In this document: positions 45,878 through 55,871 of the stretch, piece by piece
Position numbering within the stretch: the first letter of the stretch is position 1
Layout: every line of letters begins with the position of its first letter
Origin: Alicyclobacillus shizuokensis NBRC 103103
GTDB lineage: Bacteria > Bacillota > Bacilli > Alicyclobacillales > Alicyclobacillaceae
DNA: 64,000 nucleotides
Direction: 5' to 3'
NCBI RefSeq assembly: GCF_001552255.1
Contig: NZ_BCQV01000009.1
Coordinates: 16,139 to 80,138 of the forward strand
The notes under the pieces: model-generated
The model's database searches: none
What the model was told of the DNA's origin: nothing
The model's input: the letters and a program-made list of their open reading frames with translations, nothing else
Program-made: the position numbers and the translations under genes

Positions 45878-48283
45878 GTGAATCGACGAATTCGCAAGGC
45901 GGCCGTGCTCGGTGCGGGTGTTATGGGCGCAGCCATTGCCGCTCACCTGGCCAACGCTGGACTTTCCGTCCTGCTTTTGGATATACCTCCAGACCACTTG
46001 ACTGACGCGGAGCGAGCACGCGGACTCTCACTGAATGGCCGCAGGGTCCGCAATCGTATAGCCGAAAGCGGGCTGGCCGCGGCTTTGCGGGCGAAACCTG
46101 CCGCGTTGTACGACGCGGCCGACGCCGAACGGATTGAAGTTGGTAATCTGGATGATGACCTCGGCCGCTTGCGTGAATGCGATTGGGTTGTGGAGGCGGT
46201 GGTTGAAAACCTGGACATTAAAAGGAACCTCTTTCTCAGAGTGGCCGAAGCGACGGGTGAGCACACCATCGTCAGTTCCAACACTTCCGGCCTTTCCATC
46301 GCCACCATGGCGGCGGATTGCCCCGTCTCCTTCCGGCGACGTTTTCTCGGGACGCACTTTTTTAATCCTCCCCGCTACATGAAGCTGCTCGAAATCATTC
46401 CAGGTCCGGAAACCGACCCTCAGGTCGTCACCGCGATGGTCGAGTTCGGCCAACGCACATTGGGCAAAGGGGTTGTGGTGGCCAAGGACACGCCCAACTT
46501 TATCGCCAATCGCATCGGGACGTACGGATTGATGGTCACATTGCAGGCGATGGAGAAATACGGATTGGGCGTCGACGAAGTGGACGCCATCACAGGCCCA
46601 GCTATGGGGCGGCCCAAGAGCGCGACTTTTCGCACCCTCGACCTGGTGGGATTGGACACCATGGTGCACGTCGCTCGCAACGTACAGCAGGCGGTGACGG
46701 ATGACCAAGAAAAGAAAGCGTTTGCTATTCCTCCTTTTATTGAACAGATGGTGGCTCGGGGTTGGTTGGGCGAGAAAACCGGCCAGGGTTTTTTCCGCCG
46801 CGTGGAAACCGACAAGGGCCGCGAGATCCTTGCCCTCGACCTACAGACGATGGAATATCGGCCGCGCAGAAAATTTGCCTCCGCGTCGCTCGCGGCGGCG
46901 AAGCGGGCCCAGGATGTCCCGTCAAAACTGCGGGCGTTGGTGTATGGGGAGGATGCGGCAAGCCGATTCGCGTGGGACGTGCTCAAGTCGGTCTTGCTCT
47001 ACACGGCCCGCAAGCATGGTGAAATCGCCGATGACATCCTGTCAGTGGATAGGGCGATGAAATGGGGTTTCAATTGGGACCTGGGGCCGTATGAGACCTG
47101 GGATGCCCTGGGGGTTCGCCGGTCAGTCGAACGGATGCAGCAGGAAGGTGAAGAGATTCCGGATTTTGTCTCGGAGATGCTGGCCTCTGGACAGGAAACG
47201 TTTTACCTGCGCAGTCTCGCCTCCGAGCCCCGGTTTTACGTCGGGCGTGGCCAGTACCGGGATGTTGAAGAGCCCAAGCAGATCATTTCGCTCGCCCGCT
47301 TGAAGGAGCAGGGAAAGGTCATCCGCAAGAACTCGGGGGCGAGCTTGCTTGATATTGGGGATGGAGTGGCTTGCCTCGAGTTTCACTCGTTCAAACAGGC
47401 GATTGGAACCGATGTGATACAGATGATTCAACAAAGCGCCGACGAGGTGGAAAAGAATTGGCGGGCCCTGGTCATCGCCAACGAGGCTCCGAATTTCTGT
47501 GTGGGCGCCAACCTGATGGTGATGTTGATGGAAGCCCAGGATGAGAACTGGGATGAGATTCAACTCGCCGTGCATCAGTTCCAACAGGCGATGATGCGCT
47601 TGAAGTACCTGGCCAAGCCGGTTGTGGCTGCTCCCCATCAGATGGCGCTGGGGGGAGGCGCTGAGGTCTGCCTGGCCGCCCATCAGGTGCAGGCGGCGGC
47701 TGAGACGTACATCGGTTTGGTGGAGGTCGGCGTCGGTTTGATCCCCGGCGGTGGAGGCAACAAGGAGATGTTGATCCGGGCGCTGGAGGGAGTCCCAGAC
47801 GGTGTCCATGAGCGCCTGGACAGCTTTGTGCAAAAGGCCTTTGAGACGATTGCCCTGGCCAAGGTTTCTACCAGCGCCAAAGAGGCGAAGCGGCTTGGCA
47901 TCCTCCGCGACCATGACGGCATCACCCTGCAGAGGGATTTTTTGCTTCATGACGCAAAACAGGTGGCTATCAGTTTGGCCGACAGCGATTTTCGTCCAGC
48001 GCAGCCGCGACTCATCCCGGTCGTCGGCGAGGCGGGTGCGGCGCGGCTGAAAGCGGGTGTCTACGGCATGCGCGTCGGCGGGTACATCTCGGAGCATGAC
48101 GAGAAAATCGCCCACCACCTCATCCGTGTGCTGACTGGCGGCAATGTGGCGCGGGGGGCGAAGGTGTCGGAGCAGTATCTGCTGGACCTGGAGCGGGAGG
48201 CGTTTTTGAGCTTGATTGGTGAGCCCAAAACGCAGCAGCGGATGCAGTACATGCTCAGCCATGGTAAACCGCTGCGCAACTGA
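45878..48283 (+). CDS. fadN: Bifunctional 3-hydroxyacyl-CoA dehydrogenase / enoyl-CoA hydratase FadN
   Basis: FadN carries out the hydration and second oxidation steps of fatty acid beta-oxidation. The 801-residue protein has the dehydrogenase first ([16 protein letters not shown], then [21 protein letters not shown]) and the crotonase domain in the C-terminal half ([50 protein letters not shown]). That order and length match Bacillus FadN rather than E. coli FadB. GTG at 45878 has AGGGGGA 7 bases upstream. It leads the fadN-fadA-fadE operon. Confidence 0.95.
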   Translation: MNRRIRKAAVLGAGVMGAAIAAHLANAGLSVLLLDIPPDHLTDAERARGLSLNGRRVRNRIAESGLAAALRAKPAALYDAADAERIEVGNLDDDLGRLRECDWVVEAVVENLDIKRNLFLRVAEATGEHTIVSSNTSGLSIATMAADCPVSFRRRFLGTHFFNPPRYMKLLEIIPGPETDPQVVTAMVEFGQRTLGKGVVVAKDTPNFIANRIGTYGLMVTLQAMEKYGLGVDEVDAITGPAMGRPKSATFRTLDLVGLDTMVHVARNVQQAVTDDQEKKAFAIPPFIEQMVARGWLGEKTGQGFFRRVETDKGREILALDLQTMEYRPRRKFASASLAAAKRAQDVPSKLRALVYGEDAASRFAWDVLKSVLLYTARKHGEIADDILSVDRAMKWGFNWDLGPYETWDALGVRRSVERMQQEGEEIPDFVSEMLASGQETFYLRSLASEPRFYVGRGQYRDVEEPKQIISLARLKEQGKVIRKNSGASLLDIGDGVACLEFHSFKQAIGTDVIQMIQQSADEVEKNWRALVIANEAPNFCVGANLMVMLMEAQDENWDEIQLAVHQFQQAMMRLKYLAKPVVAAPHQMALGGGAEVCLAAHQVQAAAETYIGLVEVGVGLIPGGGGNKEMLIRALEGVPDGVHERLDSFVQKAFETIALAKVSTSAKEAKRLGILRDHDGITLQRDFLLHDAKQVAISLADSDFRPAQPRLIPVVGEAGAARLKAGVYGMRVGGYISEHDEKIAHHLIRVLTGGNVARGAKVSEQYLLDLEREAFLSLIGEPKTQQRMQYMLSHGKPLRN

Positions 48284-48297
48284 TGGGGGGAGATTGT

Positions 48298-49479
48298 GTG
48301 AGAGAAGCGGTGATTGTCGCCGGCGCCCGGACCGCCATCGGCAAAGCGTCGAGGGGCAGCCTGCGCACCACTCGGCCGGACGATTTGGCGGCGCTGGTAG
48401 TCGCGGATTTGTTCCGCCGCGTGCCGCAGGTCGCAAAAGAAGAAGTGGATGATGTCATCATGGGCTGCGCCATCCCGGAAGCGGAGCAGGGCATGAACGT
48501 CGGCCGCATCGTCGCCCTGCGCGCCGGTTTGCCGACCACAGTACCGGGCATGACGGTTAACCGGTTCTGTTCTTCCGGTTTGCAGGCCATTGCGATGGCA
48601 GCACATCAGATCATGCTGGGGGCGGCCGATGTGGTGGTCGCTGGCGGTCTGGAGACCATGAGCCTCGTGCCCATGGGTGGATATAACCTCTCGCCAAATC
48701 CTTACCTGGTCGATCACCTGCCGGCCGCCTATATGTCGATGGGCAACACGGCCGAACAGGTGGCGGCCCGGTTCGGCATCACGCGCGAGGATCAGGATGC
48801 CTTCGCTCTGCGCAGCCATCAACGCGCGGCCCGAGCCATCGACGACGGAAAGTTCAAAGACGAAATCGTGCCGGTGCCGGTGAAATTCACGGAAACCGAT
48901 GCAGACGGGCGGCCGCGCACGGTCGAAAGCGTGTTCGACACCGATGAAGGGGTGCGGCGGGACACCTCGCTGGAGGCGCTGGCCAAGCTGCGGCCGGTTT
49001 TTCACGCCCAGGGCACGGTCACGTCCGGCAACTCGTCGCAGACCAGCGACGGTGCGGCCGCCGTGCTGCTCATGTCGGGCGAGCGGGCGGCCCAGCTCGG
49101 GGTCCGGCCCATCGGCGTCTTCCGCTCCTTTGCGGTCGCCGGGGTCGATCCGGACGTCATGGGCGTGGGACCGGTAGAGGCGGTTCCCAAGGCGCTTCGG
49201 ATGGCCGGTCTGAATCTGGCCGACATCGACTTGATTGAGCTCAACGAGGCGTTTGCGTCGCAGGCCGTGCATGTGGCGCGCACCCTGGAGTTTCCGGACG
49301 ACCGGCTGAACGTCAACGGCGGCGCGATTGCGCTTGGCCACCCGATGGGTTGCACGGGCGCTCGGCTCACCGTGTCCATACTCAACGAGCTGGCGCGCCG
49401 GGGCGGCCGTTACGGACTCGTCACCATGTGCGTTGGCGGTGGCATGGGAGCGGCCGGCGTTTTCGAACGCGTGGGTTAA
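48298..49479 (+). CDS. fadA: 3-ketoacyl-CoA thiolase FadA
   Basis: FadA releases acetyl-CoA in the last step of beta-oxidation. The 393-residue thiolase has Cys91 in [32 protein letters not shown], the [19 protein letters not shown] histidine segment and the C-terminal [14 protein letters not shown] cysteine. It lies 14 bases after fadN. GTG at 48298 follows GGGGGGAG. Electrons and CoA products fit with the neighbouring FadN and FadE. Confidence 0.95.
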   Translation: MREAVIVAGARTAIGKASRGSLRTTRPDDLAALVVADLFRRVPQVAKEEVDDVIMGCAIPEAEQGMNVGRIVALRAGLPTTVPGMTVNRFCSSGLQAIAMAAHQIMLGAADVVVAGGLETMSLVPMGGYNLSPNPYLVDHLPAAYMSMGNTAEQVAARFGITREDQDAFALRSHQRAARAIDDGKFKDEIVPVPVKFTETDADGRPRTVESVFDTDEGVRRDTSLEALAKLRPVFHAQGTVTSGNSSQTSDGAAAVLLMSGERAAQLGVRPIGVFRSFAVAGVDPDVMGVGPVEAVPKALRMAGLNLADIDLIELNEAFASQAVHVARTLEFPDDRLNVNGGAIALGHPMGCTGARLTVSILNELARRGGRYGLVTMCVGGGMGAAGVFERVG

Positions 49480-49590
49480 AACGCGTAGTTTGAGAGGAAG
49501 CAAAGAGCAGGCGTGTTTCTGCCCGATGTGCAGCCCGATGCGCCGGCGGGCTGTGCTTAGGGGTCAAAATGGCCAGAGGGGGAGTCTGCT

Positions 49591-51369
49591 ATGACGGCAA
49601 CTGGACACGAATTGACCAAAGGAGCGGCGTTCTTGATCTCCGAGACGGATTCGGGACGGGTGTTCACGCCGGAGGATTTCAGCCAGGAACACCAGATGAT
49701 CATCGAAACGACTCGCTCCTTCGTGGAACGCGAAATCCTTCCAAACGCGGAGGAACTGGAGCACCAGAACTGGGATTTGACCGTGTCGCTGCTCAAGAAG
49801 GCAGGGGAACTGGGGCTGTTGGCGGCCGATGTCCCGGAGGCGTTCGATGGACTGGGCGCAGACAAGGTGACGTCGGCATTGATTATGGAGTACATGACGC
49901 GGGGCGGATCATTCGCGGTTGGGCTCGGTGGACATGTCGGCATCGGTACGCTGCCCATCGTGTATTTCGGAAACGAGGAACAAAAGAGAAAATACCTGCC
50001 GCTGTTGGCCAGCGGCGAGAAACTCGCGGCCTACGCCCTGACCGAGCCGGGGTCTGGTTCGGACGCGCTGGGCGCCAAGACGACAGCCCGCCTGTCGGAG
50101 GACGGAAAGTATTACATCCTGAACGGGACCAAGCAGTTCATCACGAACGCGGGCTTCGCCGACCTGTTCATCGTGTACGCCAAGATCGACGGGGAAAAGT
50201 TCTCGGCGTTTATCGTCGAGCGCGATTTCCCCGGCGTGTCCACCGGGCCTGAGGAGCGGAAGATGGGCATCAAGGCATCGTCCACCCGCCCGCTCATCCT
50301 TGAGGATGCCAAGGTGCCGGTGGAAAATCTGTTGGGGGAGCCCGGGCGCGGGCACGTGATAGCCTTCAACATCTTGAACATTGGCCGCTACAAACTCGCT
50401 GTCGGCGCGGTCGGCGGCATGAAAGCGGCGATTGAGACGTCGGTGAAATACGCGAAAGAACGCAGACAGTTCCAAACAGCCATCGCCAATTTCCCGCTCA
50501 TCCAGCAAAAGCTGGCGGATATGAACATCCGCTGCTATGTGACGGAAAGCATGTCCTACCGCTCCACCGGCGATATCGACGCCCGTCTGGCGGCCCTGCC
50601 GGATACGGCTGACGGGCGCGAGGCGGCGCGCGCCATTGAGGAATACGCATTGGAATGTTCTGTGAATAAGGTCTACGCCTCGGAAGCCCTCGACTTCGTG
50701 GTCGATGAAGCGGTTCAGATTCACGGCGGGTACGGATTCATTCAAGACTATCCCGTTGAGCGGATGTACCGCGATTCCCGCATCAACCGCATCTTCGAGG
50801 GGACCAACGAGATCAACCGCATGCTTATACCGGATATGCTGATGCGCCGCGCGATGAAGGGTGATCTGCCGCTGCTGCAGGCTGCTGAGGGACTGCAGGA
50901 AGAACTGATGGGCATGCTGCCGCTGCCGGATGAGAGCGCGCCGCTGGGGGTGGAGGTCCATCTGCTGCGGATGGCCAAGAAGGTGCTGCTGTTCGTGGGC
51001 GGCAGCGCGGTGCAAAAGTACATGCAGGCGCTGAAGGAGGAGCAGGAGATTCTGGCGGGATTGGCCAACATTATCATCGAAATCTATGCCCTGGAGAGCG
51101 CCTTGTTGCGGGCGGAGAAGGAGTTGGCCCGCAGCGGCGAGACGGCTGCCACCAACAAGATCGATATGGTGCGGGTGTATGCCCGCGAGGCCATGGCCCG
51201 CGTCGAACAACAGGCGAAATTTGTCCTGGCGGCGATGGAGGAAGGCGACGTGCTGCGGACCCAACTGGCCGTACTGCGCAAGCTGACCCGCTTTGAGCCG
51301 GTCAATAGCAAACAGCTCAAACGGGAGATTGCCACGCGCGTCATTGAGGCTGAGGGTTACCTGGCCTGA
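49591..51369 (+). CDS. fadE: Acyl-CoA dehydrogenase FadE
   Basis: This FAD enzyme does the first oxidation of acyl-CoA. It has 592 residues: a standard acyl-CoA dehydrogenase core (AYALTEPGSGSDALGAKT, GTKQFITNAGFADLFIVYAK, HGGYGFIQDYPVERMYRDSRI) with the catalytic Glu in RIFEGTNEINRM, plus a C-terminal extension of about 190 helical residues as in Bacillus FadE. AGAGGGGGAG precedes the ATG. EtfBA at 12247-14024 is the expected electron acceptor. Confidence 0.95.
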   Translation: MTATGHELTKGAAFLISETDSGRVFTPEDFSQEHQMIIETTRSFVEREILPNAEELEHQNWDLTVSLLKKAGELGLLAADVPEAFDGLGADKVTSALIMEYMTRGGSFAVGLGGHVGIGTLPIVYFGNEEQKRKYLPLLASGEKLAAYALTEPGSGSDALGAKTTARLSEDGKYYILNGTKQFITNAGFADLFIVYAKIDGEKFSAFIVERDFPGVSTGPEERKMGIKASSTRPLILEDAKVPVENLLGEPGRGHVIAFNILNIGRYKLAVGAVGGMKAAIETSVKYAKERRQFQTAIANFPLIQQKLADMNIRCYVTESMSYRSTGDIDARLAALPDTADGREAARAIEEYALECSVNKVYASEALDFVVDEAVQIHGGYGFIQDYPVERMYRDSRINRIFEGTNEINRMLIPDMLMRRAMKGDLPLLQAAEGLQEELMGMLPLPDESAPLGVEVHLLRMAKKVLLFVGGSAVQKYMQALKEEQEILAGLANIIIEIYALESALLRAEKELARSGETAATNKIDMVRVYAREAMARVEQQAKFVLAAMEEGDVLRTQLAVLRKLTRFEPVNSKQLKREIATRVIEAEGYLA

Positions 51370-51465
51370 TACGCCATTTTGGCCTTGGCCCTGCGTCTGG
51401 AATTACGCGCGGAATTCCGGTATAACGAGATATGGGGAATATTTCATCAAGCAGAGGTGACGGAC

Positions 51466-51735
51466 GTGTTCAGCTCCATGGGGTTGGTGGCGGGATGGTT
51501 TCCGTGCCTGGCGTTTTGCTTGGGCTTTGCCTTCTACTTTCGCAAGCGCATGGTTTGGACGCCGACCTTGTTGGTAGCCGCCGGAAGCGCCTGGTTTTTG
51601 TGGGCGTACTCGGTTGCCTACCAAGCCTATGTGATGCTTTACTTCTTCCTCTGCTGGTTCGGATGCTGGGCGGCGTCCGCCGCGCGACGCTGGGCGGACG
51701 GGCGTCGGGCCGGTCGGCGTTCCGACATGCCCTGA
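51466..51735 (+). CDS. Small membrane protein with about three helices
   Basis: The 89-residue product has hydrophobic segments GLVAGWFPCLAFCLGFAFYF, TLLVAAGSAWFLWAYSVAY and YVMLYFFLCWFGCWAASAA and a basic tail (RRWADGRRAGRRS). Its size and pattern recall DUF2651/YesK-type proteins of Bacillus, without certainty. GTG at 51466 has AGAGG 8 bases upstream. It may be read through from fadE, 97 bases upstream. Confidence 0.6.
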   Translation: MFSSMGLVAGWFPCLAFCLGFAFYFRKRMVWTPTLLVAAGSAWFLWAYSVAYQAYVMLYFFLCWFGCWAASAARRWADGRRAGRRSDMP

Positions 51736-51789
51736 CCCTGTCCCCCTCACGCCCCTACAGGCACTGGACCAACCTTCTGCTGCCGCGGG

Positions 51790-52518
51790 TCAGGGCGCCG
51801 GGAACCAATCCGGCAGGACGTACACGTCGCCGTACCGCACGCCAAACTGGACGGCTTGGCTGAGGCTCTGCATATAGATGTCGATATGGTGTCCCCGAAT
51901 CGCTCCCCCCGTGTCCTGGGCGATACGGAAGCCGATACCAGGGATGTAGAGCTTACTGCCATACGGAATGACGGACGGATCGACAGCGACGGTGACGCCC
52001 TCCTGAACCGGGGCGCCTGTGGACGTAATCCCGTATGACGGGTCACCGGGGCGCTTGCCGGTGGACTCGTAGCCGGCCGTGTACGCCGTCAGCTCGCAGC
52101 GCATCGGCGAAGCGACACGGGTGGCCAAGGAGGCCAACAGGGATTCGCTCATGTCGCCGCCGCGTCTGACCAGCTGCCGGATGCTGGCGGAATCGTCCAC
52201 TGAAGTCGGTTCGCTTGCGCTCTTGGTCAACTGGCTCATTTCCGGAGAGGGCTGCCAGACTTGATAGGACAGCTTCTCCCCGATCTGCAGGTAATGTGGA
52301 TTTGTAATATGGTTCTCAGCGATTAAGTCTTTGAGGGGGACACCCAACTTTTGCGAGATCCCCCATAGCGTGTCCCCAGCCTTCACCGTGTACGTTCCTT
52401 TCAGGGTGGCTCCCGGCCAAACCTGCTTTCCGTCGTTGACAATGCTGGCCCATCCCACCAGCGGCATCGCCGCCATCGCCACCAACCCTGCCGAGATACA
52501 CAAACTCTTTCGGAACAA
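51790..52518 (-). CDS. Secreted LysM-3D cell-wall protein
   Basis: The 242-residue protein has a signal peptide, a LysM peptidoglycan-binding domain (YTVKAGDTLWGISQKLGVPL near residues 43-62) and a C-terminal 3D domain (VAVDPSVIPYGSKLYI and AQDTGGAIRGHHIDIYM), whose aspartates form the active site in MltA-like lytic enzymes. This is the build of Bacillus YocH/YuiC-type muralytic proteins used in wall turnover or germination. TTG at 52518 has GGAGGGGGAG 6 bases upstream. Confidence 0.93.
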   Translation of the reverse strand: MFRKSLCISAGLVAMAAMPLVGWASIVNDGKQVWPGATLKGTYTVKAGDTLWGISQKLGVPLKDLIAENHITNPHYLQIGEKLSYQVWQPSPEMSQLTKSASEPTSVDDSASIRQLVRRGGDMSESLLASLATRVASPMRCELTAYTAGYESTGKRPGDPSYGITSTGAPVQEGVTVAVDPSVIPYGSKLYIPGIGFRIAQDTGGAIRGHHIDIYMQSLSQAVQFGVRYGDVYVLPDWFPAP

Positions 52519-52710
52519 CTGATTCTCCCCCTCCCAGGGGCGGATCGTATCCGCTTTCCTGGCGTTTTGTACTAGCAGGATGGGCAAGGAATCGGAGTCT
52601 TAAACCTCTCTGTGGATGGGAACCCGGAATTCATAGAGTTTGGTGGGAGTGGTAGGGTACACTGGAGATAGGCGGACGCTTGGTCCCGTATGCGGAAATG
52701 GAGGCTGACT

Positions 52711-53034
52711 ATGGAACAGAAGACGATTTCGTTGCCACGTCTGGGCGGGCTGACCCCTACTTTGGAATCGACCATGCTCAAGATCACCGAAGAGGTGGGC
52801 GAACTGGCACAGGCGATTGGCAAGTTTCGTGGTTTGTCGGGCGAGCGGGACGTGCTGGCGGAGGGGGATGTGGTGCGCGCCATTGTCTCCGAACTCCTCG
52901 ACGTCGCTCAGACCGCCGTGTCGATGATGTTTGTCATCGAGGACCTGTACGGCATCGATATCGCGGCCGAGGTGGACAAGCATGTTGAGAAGCTGCGTCA
53001 GAAGGGGTACTTGGAGGGCCCTGGCGAGGGGTGA
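52711..53034 (+). CDS. MazG-like nucleotide pyrophosphohydrolase
   Basis: The 107-residue helical protein has the MazG metal site EEVGE (Glu27, Glu28, Glu31) and ELLD (Glu61, Asp64). Such single-domain enzymes hydrolyse nucleoside triphosphates to monophosphates, often as house-cleaning. GGAGG lies 6 bases before the ATG. Substrate is unknown. It converges on the endonuclease IV gene. Confidence 0.85.
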   Translation: MEQKTISLPRLGGLTPTLESTMLKITEEVGELAQAIGKFRGLSGERDVLAEGDVVRAIVSELLDVAQTAVSMMFVIEDLYGIDIAAEVDKHVEKLRQKGYLEGPGEG

Positions 53035-53055
53035 ACCGGGGCTCCGATTCACCCC
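53028..53055. terminator. Hairpin between mazG-like and nfo genes
   Basis: GGGGTGAA and TTCACCCC pair perfectly around a 12-base loop. It includes the mazG stop codon. No T-run follows, so its strength is uncertain. Confidence 0.4.
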
Positions 53056-53070
53056 GTGCGGCGGCCGGGG

Positions 53071-53922
53071 TCACTTGGGTTGGCGGTCTAGCAGCAGGTC
53101 GATCTCTTCCCGATAGCGGCCGTTGGGCGTCTCCAGAATCTGTGGGATCCCGCGTAGCGCCTCATGGTGGACGATGCGCTTGAGCGCCTCCAAGCCCAAT
53201 GATCCTTCGCCGATGTTGGCGTGACGGTCCTTGCGCGACTGGAACGGGTTTTTCGAATCGTTGATATGCGCCACCTTGAGGCGCTCAAGTCCGATGACGT
53301 CGTCGAAGTGTTGCAGAAACCCGTCAAAGTCATGGACGATGTCGTAGCCGTAGCTGTAGTTGTGGCACGTATCGATGCACACAGCCAGGCGTTCGTGGTG
53401 TTTGACCAAGGACAGGATCTCTGCAATTTCTTCCAACGAATTGCCTACCTTCGATCCGTCCCCAGCCATGGTCTCAAGGCAGATATAGAGCGACTCTTCG
53501 CCTGTAAGAATGGAGTTGAGCGCCTCGGCGATGCGGCGAATGGCATACTCGACGCCCTCGCCGACGTGGCTGCCTGGGTGCATCACAATGTAGCGGAACC
53601 CGAGGTATTCGACCCGCTGGATTTCCTCGCTCAACACGGAGACACCGTATTCCCACGTGTCTTCCTTGGGACTGGCCAGGTTGACCAAATAGGACAGGTG
53701 TACGACCGGATCGACTATGCCGTGTTCTTGCATGAGGGCCAATCCCTCATCGCGATGGAAATCGGTAATGGGCCGGGCCTTGCCGCCCCGATTGCTGCGC
53801 GTGTAAATCATGAAGGTGTTGGCGTCGTAGCTAATCGTCTCCTCCACGGCGGCCAACAACCCTGTCTTGGCGATGGAGACATTGGCTCCGAGTAGAATGC
53901 CGGTCTGCGATGACTTGTCCAC
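53071..53922 (-). CDS. nfo: Deoxyribonuclease IV (AP endonuclease)
   Basis: The 283-residue zinc enzyme cuts DNA at abasic sites in base excision repair. It has the AP endonuclease family 2 motifs: HLSYLVNLASP, MHPGSHVGEG, CLETMAGDGSKVGNSLEEI, CIDTCHNYSYGYDI, HINDSKNPFQSRKDRHANIGEG and QILETPNG, which supply the three-zinc ligands. GTG at 53922 has GGGGAG 5 bases upstream. In Bacillus this enzyme protects spore DNA. Confidence 0.95.
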   Translation of the reverse strand: MDKSSQTGILLGANVSIAKTGLLAAVEETISYDANTFMIYTRSNRGGKARPITDFHRDEGLALMQEHGIVDPVVHLSYLVNLASPKEDTWEYGVSVLSEEIQRVEYLGFRYIVMHPGSHVGEGVEYAIRRIAEALNSILTGEESLYICLETMAGDGSKVGNSLEEIAEILSLVKHHERLAVCIDTCHNYSYGYDIVHDFDGFLQHFDDVIGLERLKVAHINDSKNPFQSRKDRHANIGEGSLGLEALKRIVHHEALRGIPQILETPNGRYREEIDLLLDRQPK

Positions 53923-54157
53923 TGCCGCTCCCCTCCCGTATAAGGTGTGCATGCGCGTGCGGCGCACCCTTATCAGAATGCAGGAAACCCATCGGATTGT
54001 CCAATCCCCAGGCGGATGATGCTTTGCGTGAGGGGGAAGGGCGGTGCCGACGGCATATGGCGTCGGGGAAACCGGGGGCTCGCAGCGGTGCGGCTGAGTA
54101 AGCATGGCGTCATGTCTGAAGCGGGTTCGGGCAGACTAGGCTGCGGGGGGTGAGTTC

Positions 54158-55462
54158 GTGCGGACACACAGCCGGCAGCCCTCGCCGTCGCAAGTCCGGT
54201 GGTTGCTTGCCATCAGCGCCGTTTTCGCCTTGTCGGTAGGTTTGTCCAACACCTTCGTCAACGTCTACCTGTGGAAAGTGGACCACAGTTACCTTCCCAT
54301 TGGATGGTATAATTTTACTATGTACACCTGTATCCCCTTGATGTTTGTGGCTGCCGGTTGGCTGAGCGGCCGGTGGAACGCCGCGTGGACCCTGCGCGTG
54401 GGCATCGCCCTGCATGCCGGCTTCTACCTGCTGACGTTGGTCGGGGGAACGGCGCTGGCAGCCCATCCGCGTCCCATGGGGGCCTTGATGGGTTGCGCGG
54501 CCGGCTTTTATTGGCTGTCGTTCAACTACCTGAGCTTGCGGATGACCAAGGCGGGCGGGCGCGACCGATTCTACGGCAGCAACGGGGCGTTGGGAGCTGT
54601 GGCCGGAATGGTGGCGCCTTTGACCGCTGGTTTCATTATCTCGCATGAGGACCGATTTGGCGGGCTAAGCGGCTACCACGTCATATTCAGCGCCTCGCTG
54701 TCCCTGTTCTTGTTGGCCATCCTGTTCACCATAAAGATCCGCGTGGACGGCGGGGGACAACTGCAGGTTCGGCGTATCGCCGGAGGGCTGGAACATCGCT
54801 GGTGGCGGAACGTGCTGGCTGGGTGTTTCGTGTACGGTTGGCGCGAAGGCGTGTTTCTGTTCTTAATCGGCCTCTTGATGTACATTTCCACCGGAAGTGA
54901 AATGAAGTTGGGAGAATTTTTGTTGCTGCAAGGAGGACTTTCGTTTGTATCGTTCTCGTTGGTGAGCCGTTGGCTGAAACCCGAGCGTCGGCCTTGGGTG
55001 ATGGGTATCGGGGCCTGCGGCATGGCGGGTGCGGCGCTCTTTTTCTTGCTCCCGCTGAGCGCCCGCCTTGTGGTCTGGTACGGGTGTCTAGTCGCGATGG
55101 CGCTGCCCATGTTTCTCGTGCCCCTGCAGGGTACCGTGTTTGACGCCATCGGACGCTTGGATCAAACGGGGGAGGATGATGTGGAACATATCATCGCCCG
55201 CGAGGTGGTTGAGAACGCGGGTCGAGTGGCCGGCATCGGAGCCTTTTTGGTCATCGTGGCGAAACACCCGACTCTCGGCGCTATTTCCAAGTTTGCCGTG
55301 GCGCTTGGCTTTGTGCAGTTGATGACCTGGGCGCTCGTCAGTTTAGGGGCACAAAAACGAATACAGACGCGCGCTCATGCACAAGTGCCGACGTCTGCAG
55401 CGGAGTGGGAGAACGTGTATTCCCATCGGCAAACCTCTTGGAATCGGCGCGCGCGCCATTGA
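54158..55462 (+). CDS. MFS transporter (YqgE/YttB-like)
   Basis: The 434-residue protein has about 11-12 hydrophobic helices, including WLLAISAVFALSVGLSNTFV at the start and a central loop around residue 190-215. FVNVYLWKV and RFYGSNGALGAVAGMVAPL recall an uncharacterised Bacillus MFS family. The substrate cannot be told. GTG at 54158 has GGGGGGTGAG upstream. The C-terminal 35 residues are polar and cytoplasmic. Confidence 0.85.
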   Translation: MRTHSRQPSPSQVRWLLAISAVFALSVGLSNTFVNVYLWKVDHSYLPIGWYNFTMYTCIPLMFVAAGWLSGRWNAAWTLRVGIALHAGFYLLTLVGGTALAAHPRPMGALMGCAAGFYWLSFNYLSLRMTKAGGRDRFYGSNGALGAVAGMVAPLTAGFIISHEDRFGGLSGYHVIFSASLSLFLLAILFTIKIRVDGGGQLQVRRIAGGLEHRWWRNVLAGCFVYGWREGVFLFLIGLLMYISTGSEMKLGEFLLLQGGLSFVSFSLVSRWLKPERRPWVMGIGACGMAGAALFFLLPLSARLVVWYGCLVAMALPMFLVPLQGTVFDAIGRLDQTGEDDVEHIIAREVVENAGRVAGIGAFLVIVAKHPTLGAISKFAVALGFVQLMTWALVSLGAQKRIQTRAHAQVPTSAAEWENVYSHRQTSWNRRARH

Positions 55463-55481
55463 GGAAGGCAGGAACCCACGC

Positions 55482-55532
55482 GTACTGTCGCCTATCGCGG
55501 GGCACACAGCCGATCAACTGGGGCGACAGTAC
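55482..55532. repeat. Long inverted repeat between convergent genes
   Basis: GTACTGTCGCC (55482-55492) is repeated in inverted form at 55522-55532, 29 bases apart. Flanking CCAC and GTGG extend the pairing to 15 bases with a one-base bulge. It lies between the MFS gene and the ferredoxin gene and may act as a bidirectional terminator or processing signal. Confidence 0.7.
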
Positions 55533-55554
55533 TGTGGATGATGGGTAAATGCAT

Positions 55555-55794
55555 TTAACGATTCTGGAAGAAGGCGCGGTTTTTCTCAATAAATGATTTC
55601 TCTTCTTCGGGGACAAAGTCCTCCTGATAAATAGCGGAAACCGGGCAGACCGCCTCACATGCGCCGCAGTCAATGCAGGTATCCGGGTCGATGTAGTACT
55701 GATCTTCTCCTTCAACAATGCAATCCACTGGGCACGTTTCGACGCAGTCGGCGGCCTTTTCTCCGATGCAAGGCGATGTGATGACGAATGCCAC
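55555..55794 (-). CDS. fdxA: 7Fe ferredoxin ([3Fe-4S][4Fe-4S])
   Basis: The 79-residue electron carrier has cysteines at 9, 17, 21 and 25 (PCIGEKAADCVETCPVDC) and 40, 43, 46 and 50 (CIDCGACEAVCP). The C-x7-C-x3-C-x3-C spacing of the first set is that of seven-iron ferredoxins, with the fourth cysteine not needed as a ligand. The acidic C-terminal tail is normal. GTG at 55794 follows GGAGGAG. Confidence 0.93.
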   Translation of the reverse strand: MAFVITSPCIGEKAADCVETCPVDCIVEGEDQYYIDPDTCIDCGACEAVCPVSAIYQEDFVPEEEKSFIEKNRAFFQNR

Positions 55795-55871
55795 GTGGAC
55801 TCCTCCTCACTTGTAGGCTGCATTCATGATATACCAGCGTTGCCCTATTTTCAATGGGCTTACACATTGGA

